A stretch of 8,546 nt of DNA from Labilithrix luteola (lineage in GTDB: Bacteria > Myxococcota_A > Polyangia > Polyangiales > Polyangiaceae): positions 1-8,546 of the forward strand of contig JAMFST010001327.1 of assembly GCA_026225435.1 (NCBI GenBank), read 5' to 3'. Made by a program: the position numbers and the translations under genes. The notes under the pieces are model-generated. The model was given only the letters and a program-made list of their open reading frames with translations, was not told the origin of the DNA and ran no database searches. This document shows, piece by piece, positions 5,682 through 8,546 of this stretch (positions within the stretch are counted from its first letter, which is position 1; each line of letters opens with the position of its first letter).

Positions 5682-7247
5682 ATGCTGAGCTGGGCGAAGT
5701 ACGCGTGGCTCGGTGCCGCCGCCTGCGGGCTGCTGGCCGGTGTCGGCGCGTGCTCCGACGAGCGAGCGACCGCGACGACGGCGCCGGTGTTCGATGCGGA
5801 CATCGCGCCCATCCTCGCGGCGCACTGCGTCTCTTGCCACGGCGCCACTGCGCCGGCGGCAGGGTGGTCGGCGACCTCGTTCCTCGCGGCCATCGCCTGC
5901 GTCGAACCGTCGGGCGCGCCCGCCACGCTGCCGTCGAGCGCACCGGCGACGGCGCCGATCCTCGCTGCGCTGGGAACAGCGCCGCACATCGGGCTGCTCG
6001 GCGCCGCCGCGCAGTCGCTGCTGACGCAGTGGGTGAGCGCGGGGGCGCCGGCCTTCGTGGGTGCGGTCCACGCGCCAGGGATCATCGACCCTCGCTCGAG
6101 CGCGTTCCACGGCGCGCAGCTGCGGAGCAAGCGCTGGTCACCGATGCTCGACCCGGCCGATCCGGAGTCCTGCGGCCGCTGCCACGCCGGCACACCAGCG
6201 CCCGTGCCGGGCATCACCTCGGCGGCCCCCGGCGCGCCCGACTGCACCAGCTGTCACTCGCAGCCCGGCGGGGCGCTCGCCTGCAGCACCTGCCACGGCT
6301 CGGGGACGCGCGCCTATCCGCCGCGCGATCCCTGCTTCTTCCCCGGTGACGGCGACGCAGGTGCGCATGCGGCGCACGTCGAGGTCTCGGTCGCGAGCGC
6401 CTCCGGCCTCCCCTGCTCCACCTGTCATCCGACCCCCGACGCGGGCGCCGGCGCGGCGATCATCGGCGGCCCCCACGGCGACGGCGTGCTCGAGGTGGCC
6501 TTCGATCCGCAGCGCGTCGTCGGCGAGGCGAGCTTCGACGCGACGAGCGGAGGCTGCGCGGTCGGCTGCCACGATCTCGGCGGCAGCTCGCCGCGTCCGC
6601 AGTGGAGCGACACCGCGCCGCTCGATTGCAACAGCTGCCACCGGTCGCCGCCGGCGAACCACTTCGTCGGCGCGTGCACCTCGTGCCACGCCGAGGCCAA
6701 CGCCACGGGCACCGCGCTCTCCGGCGGGCCGCTGCACATGAACGGGCACGTCGACCTCGGGAACGGAAACGGCACCTGCGGCGCATGCCACGGCACCGGC
6801 GACAGCCCCTGGCCGAGCGACGGCGCGCACCCGGCTCACCAGGCACCGACGATCGCCGCGCCGGTCGCCTGCGCGAGCTGCCACACCGTGCCCGCGACCC
6901 TGTTCTCCCCCGGGCACCTCGATGGCGTCGTCGAGGTCGCCTTCACCGGGCTCGCGCTCTCGCGAGGCGCGTCACCCGCGTGGAACGGGACCTCGTGCGC
7001 CCAGGTCGCCTGCCATGGTGCCGTCCTCCCCGACGTCCCGGCGGTGACGCCGGTGTGGACGGACGTGTCGGGCGCGGCGCTCGCCTGCACGGCCTGTCAC
7101 GGCTTTCCCCCCTCGCAGCACACCACCTCGACGTCGTGCAACCGGAGCGACTGCCATGGATCAGAGGTGAACCTCGACTCCACGGGCGCGGCGTCGATCT
7201 CACCGAGCGGTCTCGCGTTGCACATCGACGGGCTCGTCGAGCCGTGA
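5682..7247 (+). CDS. 13-heme modular c-type cytochrome lipoprotein
   Basis: The 521-residue protein starts at ATG 8 bp after the hexaheme gene; no strong binding site is visible, so coupling is likely. Its lipoprotein signal ends in VGAC (Cys24). The N-terminal region (about 36-130) has FDADIAPILAAHCVSCHG and a later LLTQWVSAGAPAF, a single-heme layout like the cytochrome domains of planctomycete and myxobacterial proteins. The rest is polyheme: CXXCH at 164, 188, 201, 245, 316, 332, 366, 397 and 469, CX3CH at 292, and CX4CH at 439 and 486. The alternation of CX3-4CH, a Trp, and CXXCH followed by PP and H matches the CxxxxCH...CXXCH domain known from Geobacter (TIGR01904/PF09698). Two tandem modules repeat this plan (245-359 and 397-521). 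It likely works as an outer-membrane electron carrier with the hexaheme protein. The C-terminus ends right at a module boundary. Confidence 0.88.
   Translation: MLSWAKYAWLGAAACGLLAGVGACSDERATATTAPVFDADIAPILAAHCVSCHGATAPAAGWSATSFLAAIACVEPSGAPATLPSSAPATAPILAALGTAPHIGLLGAAAQSLLTQWVSAGAPAFVGAVHAPGIIDPRSSAFHGAQLRSKRWSPMLDPADPESCGRCHAGTPAPVPGITSAAPGAPDCTSCHSQPGGALACSTCHGSGTRAYPPRDPCFFPGDGDAGAHAAHVEVSVASASGLPCSTCHPTPDAGAGAAIIGGPHGDGVLEVAFDPQRVVGEASFDATSGGCAVGCHDLGGSSPRPQWSDTAPLDCNSCHRSPPANHFVGACTSCHAEANATGTALSGGPLHMNGHVDLGNGNGTCGACHGTGDSPWPSDGAHPAHQAPTIAAPVACASCHTVPATLFSPGHLDGVVEVAFTGLALSRGASPAWNGTSCAQVACHGAVLPDVPAVTPVWTDVSGAALACTACHGFPPSQHTTSTSCNRSDCHGSEVNLDSTGAASISPSGLALHIDGLVEP
6414..6758 (+). 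repeat. Heme module A (residues 245-359) of the 13-heme lipoprotein
   Basis: The order is CSTCH-x-P, then HGDGVLEVAF, CAVGCH (CX3CH), PQW, CNSCHRSPPANH, CTSCH, and a closing LHMNGHVDL. It is related to module B at the protein level; copies have diverged strongly in DNA. Confidence 0.7.
6870..7244 (+). repeat. Heme module B (residues 397-521) of the 13-heme lipoprotein
   Basis: The order is CASCHTVP, then HLDGVVEVAF, CAQVACH (CX4CH), PVW, CTACHGFPPSQH, CNRSDCH (CX4CH), and a closing LHIDGLVEP at the C-terminus. Compared with module A, two of the heme motifs are longer here. Confidence 0.7.
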
Positions 7248-7253
7248 GGCTCG
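7238..7253. terminator. Weak bidirectional terminator candidate between convergent genes
   Basis: CGAGCC and GGCTCG flank GTGA, placing the cytochrome stop codon in a 4-base loop; the minus-strand gene stops at 7258. The stem is only 6 bp and no T-run follows, so the call is weak. The 8-mer GGCTCGTC is also directly repeated (7231 and 7248). Confidence 0.25.
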
Positions 7254-7257
7254 TCAG

Positions 7258-8118
7258 CTAGCGCTCGCTCCTGCCGCGCTGCTCGAGCGCGCGGATCACG
7301 CCGATCATGTCGGCACCGCCGTGCCCCAGCGCGAGCGTCTCGGCGAACAGGGCGCGGCAGACATCGAGGACCGGCGAGGCGACACCCGCGACGCGGGCGG
7401 CGGCGGCGATGAGCTCCGTGTTCTTGAGCACGTCGGCGATGCCTGCCTGCACCGACAGATCGTCCGCCAGCAACTTCCGCGATTTCCCCGCGGACACCTT
7501 GCTGGCAAGAGGGCCGGCCTCGATGACGGCCGCGAGGGTCGCGCGGTCGGCGCCGTTGCCCGCGGCGAAGTGGAAGGCCTCCACCAGGCCGGTCACCGAC
7601 GCGATGAGGAAGAGGTTCACCGCCAGCTTCATCGTGAGCGCCGCGGGGATCGCGCCGCACACGAACGAGGCACGGCCGAGCGGGGCGAGCAGCGGGCGGA
7701 CCTCGTCGACGATGGCCGGATCGCCCGCCAGCAGGAGGACGAGCTCACCCGCCTCGGCGGGCCCGCGTGAGCCCGAGACCGGCGCTTCGACGTACGCGCC
7801 GCCCGCGGCGGCGATGGTGGCGGCGAGCTGGCGCGAGGTCCCGGGAGAGGTCGTGCCCATCGAGACGATGACGTGACCCGCCAGCAGCTCGGGCGCGAGC
7901 ACGGCGTCGACAGCGGCGTCGTCCGCGAGCATGAGCACGACCACCCGCGCCGCCGCGAAGACCTCGGCGACGGTCGTCGCGACGCGGGCGCCGGCGGCAG
8001 CGAGCGGGACGCAACGCTCCGGCGAGCGATTCCACACGATGAGCGGCGTCCCCGCGCGCGCCAGGTTCAGCGCCATCGGCTGCCCCATCACGCCGAGCCC
8101 GACGAAGCCGACGGTCAC
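7258..8118 (-). CDS. Beta-hydroxyacid dehydrogenase (3-hydroxyisobutyrate dehydrogenase / glyoxylate reductase family)
   Basis: The 286-residue enzyme has the usual length and layout. The N-terminal Rossmann fold has GLGVMG at 7-12 within the family signature running through N18, and WNR at 29-31, where the Arg suggests preference for NADP. The substrate loop [13 protein letters not shown] lies at 112-124, and the catalytic Lys164 and Asn168 sit in MKLAVN. The all-helical C-terminal half follows. Such enzymes reversibly oxidise beta-hydroxyacids or reduce semialdehydes or glyoxylate in the cytoplasm; the exact substrate cannot be read here. I chose the GTG at 8118: GGAG lies six bases upstream and it overlaps the stop of the hydrolase gene as GTGA. 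A longer reading to 8535 runs through the hydrolase in another frame. It converges on the cytochrome operon with 10 bp between stops and has no evident link to it. Confidence 0.9.
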   Translation of the reverse strand: MTVGFVGLGVMGQPMALNLARAGTPLIVWNRSPERCVPLAAAGARVATTVAEVFAAARVVVLMLADDAAVDAVLAPELLAGHVIVSMGTTSPGTSRQLAATIAAAGGAYVEAPVSGSRGPAEAGELVLLLAGDPAIVDEVRPLLAPLGRASFVCGAIPAALTMKLAVNLFLIASVTGLVEAFHFAAGNGADRATLAAVIEAGPLASKVSAGKSRKLLADDLSVQAGIADVLKNTELIAAAARVAGVASPVLDVCRALFAETLALGHGGADMIGVIRALEQRGRSER

Positions 8119-8546
8119 GACGCGCTCCACGGGTTGGTTCCGTCGGCGAGCCAGTCGACCGTCGCTCGCCAGAAGGTGTCGCGATGGCGGGCGTGGAACA
8201 GACCGAAGTGACCGACCGCCTCGACGCCGAGATCCGCGGGCGCGAGCTGCACGAACGTGCGCTCCGCTCCGCCGTAGTAGCCGAGGCCACGCTGCACGGC
8301 CTGCGGCGTGGCAAACTCGTCGTCGGTCATCGCCACCGAGAGGATCGGCGCGCGCACGGCCGCGAACCGCTCGAGGACGTCGGTGCGCTCGCCGGGCGCG
8401 AAGCTCGCCTCGAAGCGCTCGCCGCGCCCGCTCCACTCGTAGGCGACGCCCGCGGGCAGATCTTCCACCCAGCCGAGGCGGCGGCCGGGGAAGTACCCCC
8501 ATAGCGCGGTCATCGCGGGCATCGCCACGTGCCACTTGAGCAGGAG
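8115..8546 (-). CDS. Alpha/beta hydrolase, C-terminal part (5' end beyond window)
   Basis: The reading frame is open to the window edge, giving 143 visible residues. Near the edge, KWHVAMPAM...[19 protein letters not shown] resembles predicted alpha/beta hydrolases of the COG4757 type. Later, [13 protein letters not shown] fits the strand and loop that carry the catalytic acid, and AVGHFGLFH carries the likely catalytic His; the nucleophile elbow lies outside. The internal GTG at 8528 could be read as a start but would remove the core of the fold, so I treat the gene as truncated by the window. The substrate is unknown. It is translationally coupled to the dehydrogenase downstream (GTGA overlap), which suggests a shared small-molecule pathway. 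Confidence 0.75.
   Translation of the reverse strand, partial: LLLKWHVAMPAMTALWGYFPGRRLGWVEDLPAGVAYEWSGRGERFEASFAPGERTDVLERFAAVRAPILSVAMTDDEFATPQAVQRGLGYYGGAERTFVQLAPADLGVEAVGHFGLFHARHRDTFWRATVDWLADGTNPWSAS

Noticed and set aside
4075..5943. 622-codon minus-strand open frame opposite the hexaheme gene
   Set aside because: Very basic and Gly/Val/Arg-rich, spans the intergenic spacer and parts of other genes, with no motif; the plus strand has a signal peptide and heme motifs.
1..8546. CRISPR array, insertion sequence, tRNA or rRNA
   Set aside because: No regularly spaced direct repeats, transposase or terminal inverted repeats, and no tRNA- or rRNA-like stretch seen.

Overview
The window is GC-rich, densely packed bacterial DNA dominated by multiheme c-type cytochromes. 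Four cytochrome genes plus the start of a fifth carry 37 heme-attachment motifs between positions 1 and about 7250. Lipoprotein-anchored multiheme proteins, a NapC/NirT-type membrane cytochrome, an outer-membrane barrel next to a polyheme lipoprotein, and heme motifs of the CX3CH/CX4CH type seen in Geobacter and Anaeromyxobacter cytochromes all suggest a deltaproteobacterial or Myxococcota-like organism able to move electrons across its envelope. This taxonomic guess rests on gene content and composition only.

Layout. (1) Positions 2519 to 1, minus strand, is a three-gene operon: a small outer-membrane beta-barrel (391 aa), a 13-heme lipoprotein coupled to it by a TTGA overlap, and the start of an inner-membrane-anchored multiheme cytochrome cut by the window edge. 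(2) Diverging across only about 50 bp, positions 2570 to 3492 on the plus strand encode a NapC/NirT-like tetraheme cytochrome and a coupled (GTGA) 100-aa two-helix membrane protein. (3) A minus-strand gene (3416-4114) for a single-helix-anchored protein of unknown function overlaps the end of the two-helix gene tail to tail by 77 bp. (4) A 215-bp divergent spacer (4115-4329) holds two abutting perfect inverted repeats. (5) Positions 4330 to 7247, plus strand, encode two cytochrome lipoproteins: a 6-heme protein with a collagen-like Gly-X-Y stalk, and a 13-heme protein built from a mono-heme-like N-terminal region and two repeated heme modules. (6) Ten bases later the cluster ends against convergent metabolic genes: a beta-hydroxyacid dehydrogenase (7258-8118) and, overlapping by GTGA, the end of an alpha/beta hydrolase (8115 to the edge).

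Working model (inference): the NapC/NirT-type protein takes electrons from the quinol pool, periplasmic hemes relay them, the barrel plus 13-heme lipoprotein passes them through the outer membrane in the manner of porin-cytochrome conduits, and the two plus-strand lipoproteins act in the periplasm or at the surface. No complete terminal reductase with a recognisable catalytic site is present. The nature of the electron acceptor or donor, and even the direction of flow, cannot be read from this window.
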